A DNA stretch of 64,000 bases, taken from NCBI RefSeq assembly GCF_023343835.1, contig NC_064437.1:22605001-22669000 (forward strand). Direction: 5' to 3'. This document shows, in pieces, positions 52,717 through 64,000 of this stretch; position 1 is the stretch's first letter; the number at the start of each line of letters is the position of its first letter. A program made the translations under genes and the position numbers. The stretch comes from Lagopus muta. Lineage: Eukaryota; Chordata; Aves; Galliformes; Phasianidae. Below the pieces are notes generated by a model. It did not search any database. It was not told the DNA's origin and saw only the letters and a list, made by a program, of their open reading frames with translations.

Positions 52717-53145
52717 GGTGAATGCCAGCACAGTGCTTGCAGCACATTGGAAGGTGTGCATAAAAAATCCACTGCTTCTGGGCAGCACGTGGGCTTATCT
52801 GGATGGAAAACTCAGGGAGCATAAGCCCAGCCACCTCACTTGTGTCACTCCTCCTATCTCACTGCAGGCAAAGTGGAGCCAGAAGCACTGCCCCCACCAG
52901 CACCGAGCCCTGACTGTACTTCGCATTGCCCTGCAGACACTTGCTGCCTGCTGGCCTGAAGCTGCACTCAGGGGCTGGGAGGGCAGAGCTGTGTACCTGC
53001 CCTAGTCTACACCCACGCGTGGGCAAGGCCGCTAAAGAGCAGCAGGGACGTGGAAAAGCGGACTGTAGCCCCCCTTCCGTCCCCGGCCTGCTGCTGGGGC
53101 CGGGTCCGTGCCAAAGAGCTCTCAATAAACGCCTTTGCCCTCCAC
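52717..53145 (+). other. SELP: SELP 3' UTR and poly(A) signal
   Basis: AATAAA at 53124-53129 is the first signal after the stop codon, followed by a GT-rich stretch ('ggtccgcgcgtgctcc'). Cleavage near 53145 would give a 3' UTR of about 430 bases that enters the ATF6 CpG island. Confidence 0.65.
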
Positions 53146-53169
53146 CGGGGTCCGCGCGTGCTCCATGGG

Positions 53170-53291
53170 AGGTGGTCACAGCTTGGGGGCGGAGCGCGTT
53201 GGGGCGGGCCTAGTATGTCCTTCTGGGGCCGCCGTAGGGGGCGGGGCTTCTGCCGGAAGTATACGTGTGCGGGAGTAGGAAGCCGGAAGCG
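53170..53291 (+). promoter_or_regulatory. ATF6: ATF6 CpG-island promoter
   Basis: GC boxes lie at 53185-53192, 53201-53209 and about 53236-53246, and ETS-type 'ccggaagt' at 53252-53259 with a second 'ccggaagc' at 53283-53290. The island runs from about 53010 to 53680. There is no TATA box. The start codon itself lies inside a YY1-like ATGGCGGC. Confidence 0.7.
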
Positions 53292-56200
53292 ATGGCGGCG
53301 GCGAAGGCCGAGTGGGAGCCCATGGGGCTGCTGCCGGCGGCGGGGGGCGGCCTCGACTGGGGTAAGAGCGACCGGGAGGGGTTGGTGACTGGGGATCCGG
53401 GACGGGCGTGTGGCCGGGCGGAGCTCGGCTCCCTGCTCGGCACCCGGTGCTGAGGCCGCTATCTCCCCGCAGAGACAGTGCTGGGCGAGGAGCTGGGCGA
53501 GCTGCTCGGTGCTGCGGAGTCGCGGCGCGCCTCGAGGGACGAGCCCGACGTGAGTATCGGCGGGCCGGGGCGCTGGGGCGAGGGGAGAGCGGCGCTGTGG
53601 GGCCGTGTGGCCACGGCTGGAGGGCGTCACGGGCACCTGCGGGCCGGGCGGGGCTGCCCGTCCCTTTGTGAACTGTCAGTGGCACGGCGGTGGGTTTGGA
53701 AGTCGCGTCTAAAGGCACTTGTTTGTCTGTTTGAGGGTTTTCTCTTCAACCTTGACTCCAACGCAGCAAATTAAACCCTGTGCTTTTCGCTGTGTGGTCA
53801 CACCTCCTTCTGGCTCTGCCCTGGGGCATTTGCCTCGTGGATTTCCCACTCTCTGTGCCTCTTTCTGCCTTCCCTCTGTCTGTTGTGGCCTAACACACAG
53901 CCTTGTGCTATCCCACATTAGTCCCGGGTAGTATGAGCATTCCTACAGGAATTGTAGGACAGGCACAAGAGAAAACTTGGGAACTGCTGGATTGTGTGAG
54001 GCCAAGCCATCGCTTTTCAGCATATTAGCATCAGTTACACATGGGAGACTCTTACTGCACAGCTTGAGCGGTGGCTTCTGCTCATTCCTTTTCCTGGCAT
54101 GCTCTGATGAGCTTTTTCTTCACCCTTGCCTGCAAATATCCATTTTTGTGTGATCTGTGGACTTTCTGAACCACCGTTTATGAGGCAAGCTGAGAATTTA
54201 AAGGAAGATATGTTTTCAGGAAAGGTTTTAGCAAGTAAATCCTACCTGTGTATTTATATAAACTGTATGTACAGTGTTAGAGAGCACTCTGTTTTTTGTG
54301 CTGATAGGAATGTTACATTTTGATAGAGAGCTGAGGTTTAGCAACAGGAAAATGTGAAGCAAAAAGATGGCTGTTGTTTCAAGGGCTGTACAGTAACTGA
54401 TGTGTAGGAGGTGATTTTATTCTCCTTTTTTTTTTTTTCCTGTTGGATTGTGGAGCCAGTGTCTCTGGTTTTAGAAGGTGGTGATGTCAGTTCATTCAAG
54501 TGTAGAGAGGCCTGATTCATCTCTGAGATGGTCAGTATGTTCCTGAGCAAATCACTCCTTGTGTCTCTCATTCTCTCGTTAAACTGATGCTGACACTATT
54601 TTCGTTTACAAGGTGCTTTGAGATCTGATGATGAAAGAGCATTACTCTTCCATTGAAGGTGAAGGAGAGTGATGGCAACGAGTCACCAATCCTGTAATTT
54701 ATTCAAGGTGGTTCAGTGACTTCACTTAGAACTTTTGCTTTACAAATGACTGTCAACACAATGGTAATTAATGGTATTCTTGGACAGAAATGCTCTTATC
54801 CTACAACTCCAGGCTTTAAAAGAAGCCTCATCTCATGTATTCCAGTTCAGAATGTCCCTCTTAAGGCTGTATTCTTAAGGCAACTGAAGTGATAGTCCCT
54901 TTGCTTGTCCAGAAACATAAGAATGAGAACATAACAGCTGGTGGTCTCATTGTATATTGCCTTCTTCTCTTGTTTCTCTTTCTGAACAGTCATTTCAGGA
55001 AAATGATCTGTGTAACTTTCATTTTGACTTGGATTTGATGTCCTGGGACTCAGACCTTTGGAATATTACAAGCCACTCTTATTCAGGTAACTTATTAGCT
55101 AAATTTTGCAGGTATGACAATTCCATCCTGCTCCACAAGGGTGAGCTGTTACAGCTTTATGGTACTGGTAATTTTTGTGGCACTATTTGATCTAGTCCTA
55201 TGGTGAGAAGTTATGCTGTGTTTCTGTAGCATGGGTACAGCTGGTAGGAGCTGCCCTACAATCTAAATATCTTTAATCTCACAATTTTCTGCTGTGTCTT
55301 GCTTTGGGAATTAAATAGCTGGTATAGAGTGATGTTCTTCACTGATTTCCCCTTGTAAAGAACTTGTACAGAGAAAAATTCTTTATCTTTTGCAGATGCA
55401 AATGTGAAGACTGAGCCCTTATCACCAGCCCCTTCAACTTGTTCCGTCCCTTCTCCATCATCTGCGGACTCTCCAGTGCAGAATGTGCCTGTATGCAGAA
55501 ACCTCCATGTAACATAGATAGCAAGATTAATTCAGGCCCAGCTGAGAGAAGCAAAAAAAAAAAAAAAAAAACTATTGATTTATCTATCTGGTTAACTTCA
55601 TAGCATAAAAAGAAACTAATTTTTATTTTTTTTTTCAACCCTTGCAAAAACTACTTTCCTTCAATTATGTTTTCCTTCTTCTAGTCCTGTAATCCATTCC
55701 TAAAAAAGCATGTTCAGTTCTGTTTCCTCAGTTGTGCTTATTGACCTGTTTGCCAAACAAAATACCTTCTAAAGGTGTCTGAGTCTAGCAGTTGCTGGTC
55801 TCTCCACCCTTTTGTTCTGCTGATGTAGAGTGGTGCTGCTTTGGTTGTCAGTGGCACTTGGCACTGAATAAGATAGCAAAAGAAAGCGTTTCTCCTGTTT
55901 CCTTCAGTAGCAACACCTGTGATGAAAGACGGTTGTACTCTGAATTTCTTGTAGTCACTTTTATCTATTTCTGAAGTAGTAGTCTCATCTACTTTCTGTT
56001 TGCAGGATGATATGGATTTCAGCTGCAGTTCCCAGCTGTCTCCTATCTCCCTCTACTGCAAGAGCTCCAGAAGCCCTGCGTCCTCTGAAGGAGATGCAGA
56101 GAAGAAACCGATTGTTGGCATCACTTCTCGGTCCGGTACGAGAGATTGAGTTACTTAGATTCCACACCTATAGATACATCAGTTTTAACAGATATAGATG

Positions 56201-59162
56201 GACAATACCAAAGGCCACGTTATCTCTACTGAAATTTTTCACTTTAGAATTTCTGATCCAACTCAGTCTCTTTCTTTTCCTAGCGAATAATTCTGTGAAG
56301 ACTCTGAAGAAATGTGGTCAGACAGCGTCTAGGCCATCAATACAACCAAAGCCTCTTTTGCCTGCTGTACCTGAGGCTCAAGCTAACATTGGCATCCCAG
56401 CTAAAACAATCATTATTCAGACGCTTCCAACACTTGTGCCACTGCCAAAGCATCAGCCAGTTGTTAACATCCAGCCAGCACCTCCCAAAGGTAGGTGAAT
56501 TGTCATCACGGAGCCAAATCCTGGGGGTAAACACTATGTCTGTTAGGGATAGTCTCTAGATTGAAGTTACATGTGGCAGGTGAAACAGGAAGGGTAGGAA
56601 AAAAGAAACAGGAGGGGTAGGATTAAGAGAAGAGTGATGCATGCTTTGCTGAAAAAGCTTCATGCTAAGAAAACAACCTAAATTCTCTCTTATGTAGCTG
56701 TGTGAAAAACATCAGGTACCTGAACATTGTGTGGAATAGAAGACAAAAGAGGTTATCCTCAGCATTAGGAGTCATGAAGATAAAGCTGCTGATCTGGATG
56801 GATCTCTAGGAATCTTTTGCTCTGTTCTACTTGTGATTGGCAAGTGATGCATAAGGTTAATCCAGTTGTACTCTGTTTTATCCAAAGGAAGATCAACAGA
56901 GTCAGTAAGGATGGCTGAATGAAACTTGAAAACATGGGAAGGAGGAGTAAGCCATTTTCACCCATGTGAAACATAAGTTTATGGCTTTTTATATAACTAA
57001 ATAATATTAAATAAGCTGTTACAAAATCTGCTAAAAGTTATGAGAGTGGTGTTAGGAGTTAGAGTACTTCCTTAAAACTATAAGCTGATGATAACAAGGT
57101 CAGATTTCCTGTCCATCTGTATGTTTTCATTCCTCCTGTTACTCTGTAACTGGTTTATTTAAGCCTGGGTCTTCATTTCAGAATCCTGAGCATTATTTAT
57201 TCTTCTGCCAAGAGAGCAGGAACATTACTTGCATTGCAGAAATAGTCAGATGCAGTTGCTTGTTTCCACCACCTGATGGCTGCATATTCTTGCAATTGAC
57301 TACACAGCCGATGACTGGGAAGGAAAGGAGATAAATACATTCAGTGAAAGTATCTAGAAATTATTTTAATAGTGAAAAATTTCTTTCTTACTAATTGCTC
57401 AGCCATCAAAGGAACTAAGCCATGGCTGGACAGGCTGACATTTGTTGCAACATGCTTAAGGCTGATGGTCTACTTAAAACAGGTCAGCGCAGTCAGCGTG
57501 ACCTAATTCTTACTGTCTGATGTTCCAGCTGATAAAATACCATCTGGAATAAGGGATGTTGGAGGTACACATTTTTTTTTGTTATACAGTGGTACAGCTT
57601 CTTTTCCCTGAGAGCAGCTTCTATGAGGCAGTAGAGGTAAAGAACGTATTTACTTTGACGGTGCACTTTAGAATTCTTTAGTGCTATTTCTACCACAAAA
57701 ACCATAGGGATTTTTTTCATTATTAAAAATTCTCTGCACGTGGCAGGAGCTGCCAGATTAAAATGTGCCATTAGTTTCAAGGAGTGTGAAGAGCGATACC
57801 TTTATAGGCCTTTCCATGAAAGCTTAGGAGAAGAAAGCACAATGTTAGACCATCACATGTTCTACGTATAAAAAAATTGTTGGAAGTATCTCAAATTTAC
57901 CATTTGAAGTTGTTGAGTAGGATAGTGCAAACTTACTGTGCCTTTTAAGATCGTCTGTGCAATAAGGAGACCTAATCCTATACCTCAAACATAAGACCTT
58001 GGAGTGCTAGGTAAATGACTTCATCTTCCAGAAAGTTGGCTAAGTGTTGTAGTACAGAGTCGTGCATATTGATTGGAATGTCAGCTGGAATGTGCTGCTT
58101 CTAAAAGGCAGCCAGGTCATCTTGTTACAAAGGATTAAAGAGATGTTCATGTGCTTTCATGCAAGAAAATATTACTCGAGCACCTGCTTGAGTTAAATGT
58201 AGTTCTTGGACTGAAATTTCTTGGATGTGAGTGTTCTTAATTCCATTTCAAAGCTCTTTGGAAATTACCTCATTTTTTCTGCTTGTTTTTCTTTATGCTC
58301 TGTTCAGTCTGTGCATAATGTTTCTAATATATAGCAGTACTTTTTTTTTTTTCCAACAACTTGGTCTTGTCTTGTCTTAGTGTGAGTTGAGACATTAGCT
58401 TGTGTTTTGAAACTGTAACTTCGTTCTTTCCTGTTCATCTTTTTTTTTTTTTTTTAGTATGAGTCACTTCTGTGTAGTAACATTTCCTCTGAACAGAACA
58501 ATAAAATAGAGATGGACAAAAGGGAGAAGAAGAATTAAGATGAACTAGTTAGGTTCCTTGATAAAGTTGCTTTGTGTGTTTCAAGCATTAGCAGTACTGA
58601 AACAAGTAATGCTTCTAAAAAGAGTTGATTTCTTTTAATTTTTTTTTTTTTTTAATTAAATTTGAAAAGCCATTAGGTTTTGGGGGAGAGATTGATTTTA
58701 ATGGATTTCTTTAGTAGGCATAGTTTTGGTTTGCAGGATAGGGTAAGGTTAAGAGCCACGCAGACTAGTTATGAGGCTTTTTTCTTTTCCCCTGTGGAGT
58801 ATACTAATGCTGAAGATGAGTAGCATGGATCAGGGGAGCAAGACTTCCTACCAGCTGTAACACTGTTGCCCTATAAACGGATCATATACAAATCCATGTC
58901 ACGTCATACACTGAGCACTCACGTTTGTTCTTGTGTTCTAGGTCAATCAGTGGTGCTTCCCCAGCCTGCAGTGGTACAGCTGCAGGCTTCTGGGGTGCTA
59001 CCTGCCTCCCAGCCAGTCATTGCTGTCACAGGAGGAACCACGCAGCTGCACAATCACACCGTGAGTGCACTGCCTGCGACTGCTGCGAATGGCTCAGCAA
59101 ATGGCAAAATCACAGTGGCTAAACCCTTGCTCCAAAGCACCACACCGGCAGTGGGGCTGGAT
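53292..59162 (+). CDS. ATF6: ATF6 (ATF6-alpha), N-terminal part, runs off the window
   Basis: Seven coding exons: 53292-53361, 53473-53549, 54990-55086, 55396-55490, 56006-56135, 56284-56490 and 58942-59162. All are GT/AG and in frame, giving 299 codons. The activation-domain motif [14 protein letters not shown] corresponds to human DFDLDLMPWESDIW (the VN8-type motif linked to potency and turnover). Further matches are [35 protein letters not shown] and the LQST region just before the human IAVLRR bZIP start. ATF6 is an ER membrane protein cut by S1P/S2P under ER stress; the freed N-terminal half is a bZIP activator of chaperone genes. The bZIP, membrane and luminal exons are not in this window. 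The first two exons are GC-rich and diverge from human ATF6. Exon 7 ends at a clear 'gtaagt' donor. Confidence 0.97.
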
Positions 59163-62100
59163 GTAAGTACTGGTTGTGTGATGATAGCCAATAATCAAAG
59201 TTTGGCATTAACCAGCTTTCAGTTACCTGCATACCGAATGTTGTACGACCCCCAGGGCACTTCAGAGTTTTTTGTTGAAGGAAGGTGCGTTTGGGTGAGG
59301 ATACTGAAGCTTCTTATTTAGACTCTCAGGGTGTTGTTCTTTGCTGTAGTGTCCCAGGCACAATTACTGTGAGCTATGCCCTATTGCATCTCAGTGTGGG
59401 GGAGAAAGCAGTGTCCATCCGCAGGGAATTTTGCAGTATTGTGACCCACTTACCTGGCAAGGATCATAAGTTTCACAGTGCTGTTCAGCTGGCAGCAGTT
59501 CAGTGTGGCTTCTGGCAGAGGTGCTCAGTCATTAGTATTTCCTAAGGACACTCACTCACCATCTGTTCTGCCTCTCTTTCTGAAATAACTTTTGTGAGAG
59601 CTGTTATTAAGGCAATTAATTTTATGCCTCTAAAGTGAAGAAATCAACAAATGTGAATGTTGAGGAAGTTGTTCTTTACGAAATTCCAAAGAACATGGGA
59701 CAAATAAAACTGGAGCGACCTTAAATAGCTGAAACTTAATAAGGTGTGATATGGAATACTTAATGTTTGAAGTCTTTAACCCCTGTTCTCAGCAGGCACA
59801 AATTAGCATTGCTGTACTAACGGTAAGTTAGCCGTGCTGACTATTAGCTGTGTGTTCATTTGGCATTAATGCAGAACAGAGTGGAAGTGTCAAACTGGTT
59901 GGATAACTTTCCAATGCATTAATTATTTAGTAGCTCAGACTCATTCTTCTATCCTTTCTTCAGCAGCGTCACACTTTGCAAAAGAATTTCCATCCCAAAT
60001 GGCCTATTTCTGCTATCAAGAACTGTTCCCATGCACAGAAACAAGCATTGTTCCCAGTTTTAATGCAAATAAGGCGCAGGTTCTTCAGGTGTTTTCTTTT
60101 CTGCCTAAAGCTGTTCTCTTCTAAATTTGGAACTTCAGTTAGACCTTGGATCCAAATCTTCTGGAAAAAGAGTTCCATCTTTGCTTATGAAGCAGAACTT
60201 CTTCTAGGGGTTTATTCTTGAATAGTCGAACCCTTACATAGTTTTCTTGCTGGAAAGCATACCTGTCTAGGTGAAGAGATACTGTGCAGTAACAGGCACA
60301 TTGGCTGTGCTGGACCAAAACAATTAGATTTGTGTAACTGTGCAAGAGAACTGCATTAGTATTTTCAGATTGTCTCACAGGCTTAATTTAAACTTGCAGG
60401 ACTGTTTTTCAGACACTTACCGCACATTTTTGAGCACTGATATCTTCTCTCCTTTAACTGAGAGAGCTCTGCTGTGTTTGTCATCTTTGTATTAGTGTTT
60501 CAGATATTTGCTGTTGAGAGTCCTGTTCTTCATGTCAGTGAGCCTCTGTAGTGGACTCTGACTCAGCAAAGGACTTGGCATAAATTTGAGCAAAGCCATT
60601 GTTACAGCTTAACTTAACAAAGTGGTGATATGGTTTGCAGCACCTTCTCATCATGCAGTTTGTTTGAGTTTCCTCTTGCACACTTGCCTCATTTTCTTCT
60701 GCATAACTGTGTACCATTTGTTCTGCCTGACGTGCCACCTTGGCCACCAGAAGTTTCAGTGCAGGACACTGATTCTCACTGAGGCATGTGCCTTCTTTGA
60801 AAGGCAATTTTTGTACAATTTCCTAGCAGCTCAGAATTGTGCTGCTGGTCACGCTTGATGGTCAATTTTTTTCACTTGTTATGTTTGTGTCTGAGCTGCA
60901 TTTTTTTAATTAAGAAAAAATTACTTAAGTCAGAAGCCACACTGCAATGGAAACTTAATTGTTAATTTTCAAAAGGCAGCGGGAGGTCAGTTAGAGGACA
61001 TTATTAAATAATAATAGCTAGATATAAAAAGCCAAGCTGAAGAACTCTGTCAGCACTCATTAGATTTGTGGCTCCCTGTAACCACAATGAGTATGGCATC
61101 TTGCCACTGTGTTAAAAATGAGGTTTAATTGACAAAAGCTCCTAATTGTCATTACACTTCATATCTATGTCTGTGACAGTCCATAGTCAAGTATATAGCC
61201 TGGGTAATGGTTGGCTATGTTTTATATGATGGTTGTGTGGGTATTTCCACCTAAAGAAGTTCTAAGGAGGCAATTTTAAGACTTGGTGTCAGCCTAAATA
61301 CTGGTCTTACCTACATTTACCAAAGCACAAAAAAAAAACAGCTGCAGCTGCTCTTTGATACATATTGTGAAACAACACTTTGAAGAAGAACAAATGTTCC
61401 CGGATACAGGCAGCATCAATGGAGTTAAAACATCTTGCAACTGCTGTAGACACCATATGTGGTGTTCAGAGCTGCACAGATGTAGCTGTCATATGAGCTC
61501 TCTAACACATGTTCTTGTTTGCTAATCTAAGCAGATGTTGCAGGATAAAAAGAAACACTGCAGAACTTTCTTTTGGGTTTAAGAGGGATAAGCTATGAAC
61601 TTAACACTCAACCCTTCAAATGGATCAAGCTAAGATTGGTTGGTGCTAATATGTGCTTGTGAGGGCCCTGAGTGGTGCTCATCCTGGTGGGCACATCTAG
61701 GCAGCTTGCCAGCAGCAGAGGAGTGGAAGGCTTTCATTGCAGTCATTCTTCACTAGGAAACTGGCGAAGAGCTTTTCACTACAAAATTGCACAAAAGACA
61801 TGCTGCCTCTGCAGGCCACTCTGCCAGCTGGAGGAAAGAAGCTGTTAAATGAAAAAAAGGGTTGCTGTTCCTTTTGTAGTTAAATGGTATGAGATACAGG
61901 CAGTAGGCGTGCAAGGGAGTCCGGCTCAGCTGTGTGCTTATAGACCCTTCTCATGTTTCCACTCTAGTGAGAAAGGGTTCAATTCTAATTCCTCATTTTG
62001 TTGCTAATAAAAGATATGATTGTGTGAAATTCCTCAGTGTAAATATGTATTTCTGTTAAAGAATCCCATTTTCTGTGCTGTGCATTGGGTAACTTCAATA

Positions 62101-64000
62101 TGAGATAGACTCTTAAGTTGTGTTCTGTTGAGTAGGAGACAAAATGTCCAGATCTTTCAACAGAATAGAGAAATGCTTTTATAGGTTTTGTATTTCTTGC
62201 ATTTAAGACGTATTTTCAAAGGCAGCAGCTTTTATAAGTTGAGGTAAGAAGCCAACAAGTGTAAAGCTGAGGTGGTTTGGGCTTTCAGCTGTGTTAATAT
62301 TCCCAGTGTGTGTACCCAAAACCCTGGGGAGGGCTGTTAATTCTTGTCATTAAATTAACTTTTACCCAGTGACGTGTGCTGTCTTCTAGCAGGAATATGT
62401 AATTGTGTGCCACACAGCTTGCATCCAAGTGGAGGTTACATCTTGCTCAAACTTTGCAATCCTATTTTGAGGTGGCAGAGTTTATTTGTAAAAGTGCATG
62501 AGTTTTGCAACAGGCCTTTCCCTTCTCTTTACAACATCTGTTGTTTTGTTGTTTTTTTTTTTATGTGATGGTGTAATTTTTAGAGCTGGGAAGTAAGAAT
62601 TTCATCACTGATTAGTGTTTCGTTTTAATGCTGTTGTTTTCCATTTACAGTCTGTGTCCCCTGAGAACCAGAAATTGTTAAGTTAGCAGAGGTGTTCGGT
62701 ACCTTGAAGTAGAGCTGAACACAGCTGAAAAGTAATATTGTTTGAGCTGTCTGTCATTATGAACTGGTTCCCCCTCTTTCTTTTGATTATCAAAATGCTC
62801 AGCAATCACTGTGTTTGTGTTGGTGCCAAGCCAGCTGTGTAGTGCCTGGTGCTGTACTGCTTCCAAGTTTAAGCACTGCTGTTATTTCACTCACACAGCT
62901 CTTTCCACTTCCTGCATCAGAGTTAGGTAGGAACAAGTATGCAGATAGGGTTTGCTCCCTGTGAAAAGCCAGGCAAGTACTGGAGGGTTGGCCAAGGAGC
63001 CTGAGGTATTTTAGGGATTGTTTGCTAAAATAAAATGAATCAGGGACAGAAATAGTTGTTTATCTGTGGAAGCTTGAGTCTAAGTGAGATTAATATGTTA
63101 TTGACTGACAATCAGTTATTGCACATGGACCTTGGATCGTACAGGACAGAGCTGCTGTTCATGATGGTGTTTGGAGAACACTGATTGAAGGAGGGCAGTT
63201 GAGATAAAAACCACCTGTAATGTAGCAGGTAGGGATGGAAACAGCAATTAGAGGTACCTTTTAACATACCTCCAGTGTACGAACACTGTGCTGCTACCTT
63301 AACTCCAACATTTCTCCAGGGGTTGGGTAGATTTACCAGAGGTTCCAAATACTAAAAATGAAAGTCTGTGTAGTAGTGAGTAATTTTAAGCAAGTATGCA
63401 AACAAGAATTGGTCATCTTTGTTAAACTTCAGGATGTAAAACCTCTTTAAAAGAGAGAGGAAAGTAACGGTACTTGTTTGGAGTATCACACAACTCAGAA
63501 AAGCCAAAGCTGCTACATGAACTCATGCCTTGTTTTTTCATCTCTGGGTAGCCGAAGTGATCCTGGCTCCAGACTGGTATGTGTTATGTATTCCAGTCCT
63601 CAGTTAGCCCAAATCTTGTTTTTATTTTTTTCTCCAAAAAAAAGCTTTTCTATGTCTCCAGACGTTTGCTTACGTTAAGTATTGTAGCATTACAAAATTC
63701 ATCGCAAATTCTTCTGGTTTTAATAAAACAAAAAACACAGTTGCCATTGCTGATCTGTGTGGAAAAGGAAACTTGCAGAGTAGCCTTTGAGCTTGGAGTT
63801 TCAAGTTGTTTTGTGTAGCTCTGCCATATCAATCATCGTTGTCTTTGTCAGCAGCGAGGTGCCTTCAGTCTGGGTCGTCCCACTCTGTGCAAACCACAAA
63901 ATGACTAAGTGGTAAATGAAGATAGATTGTTCTGCTTCAGAAAGGCAGCAGAGTCACCAAGGCTGCTGGGAGATAGGGAGGAGTGCCTTTGAACTGTCCC
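59163..64000 (+). other. ATF6: ATF6 intron 7, incomplete
   Basis: I looked for the exon coding IAVLRRQQRMIKNRESACQ and did not see it, so the intron exceeds 4.8 kb. No repeat family or RNA gene was recognised; the DNA is AT-rich with several T- and A-runs (for example near 62549-62562 and 61328-61338). Confidence 0.6.

Overview
The window is vertebrate nuclear DNA and almost certainly avian. It carries CR1 LINE remnants with the typical 3' tail, compact introns, and six multi-exon or single-exon genes whose proteins match vertebrate families. A galliform bird such as chicken is the likeliest source, judged from the CR1 type and protein similarity; this is inference. There are no bacterial operons, CRISPR arrays, tRNA or rRNA genes that I can recognise, and no retroviral or LTR element that I could identify.

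Layout. 1-18041 is gene-poor and holds old CR1 pieces. 18182-22124 is RGS4 (+). 26847-31696 is RGS5 (-), convergent with RGS4, the same arrangement as in human. 31791-35366 has no gene I recognise. 35546-38195 is an HTATIP2/TIP30-like short-chain dehydrogenase (-). About 0.7 kb away and divergent from it is 38912-39940, an intronless gene for a bacterial-type PI-PLC X-domain protein (+). An inverted pair of CR1 fragments lies at 40089-40645. 44039-52716 is P-selectin, SELP (+), with a lectin exon, an EGF exon, ten intact sushi (CCP) exons, one decayed CCP exon, a transmembrane exon and a P-selectin-like tail. Its poly(A) signal at 53124 lies only about 170 bp before the ATF6 start codon at 53292. 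ATF6 (+) runs off the right edge: seven coding exons (299 codons, the activation-domain half) are in the window, and the bZIP, transmembrane and luminal parts are not.

Roles. RGS4 and RGS5 switch off Gi/Gq signalling. SELP is the platelet/endothelial adhesion receptor for leukocytes. ATF6 is the ER-stress transcription factor. The TIP30-like gene should be an NADPH-binding SDR protein. The PI-PLC-like gene keeps every catalytic residue of the bacterial enzymes. I see no shared pathway; neighbourhood here reflects vertebrate synteny.

Most notable: Glu88 of the P-selectin lectin site reads Gln; the CCP array contains a very recent duplication or conversion tract and a dying exon; the intronless PI-PLC gene; a 39-bp inverted repeat around the 3' end of RGS4; and a palindromic kappaB-like site upstream of SELP. 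All exon boundaries were placed by eye from splice consensus, reading frame and remembered human proteins; no alignment was run.
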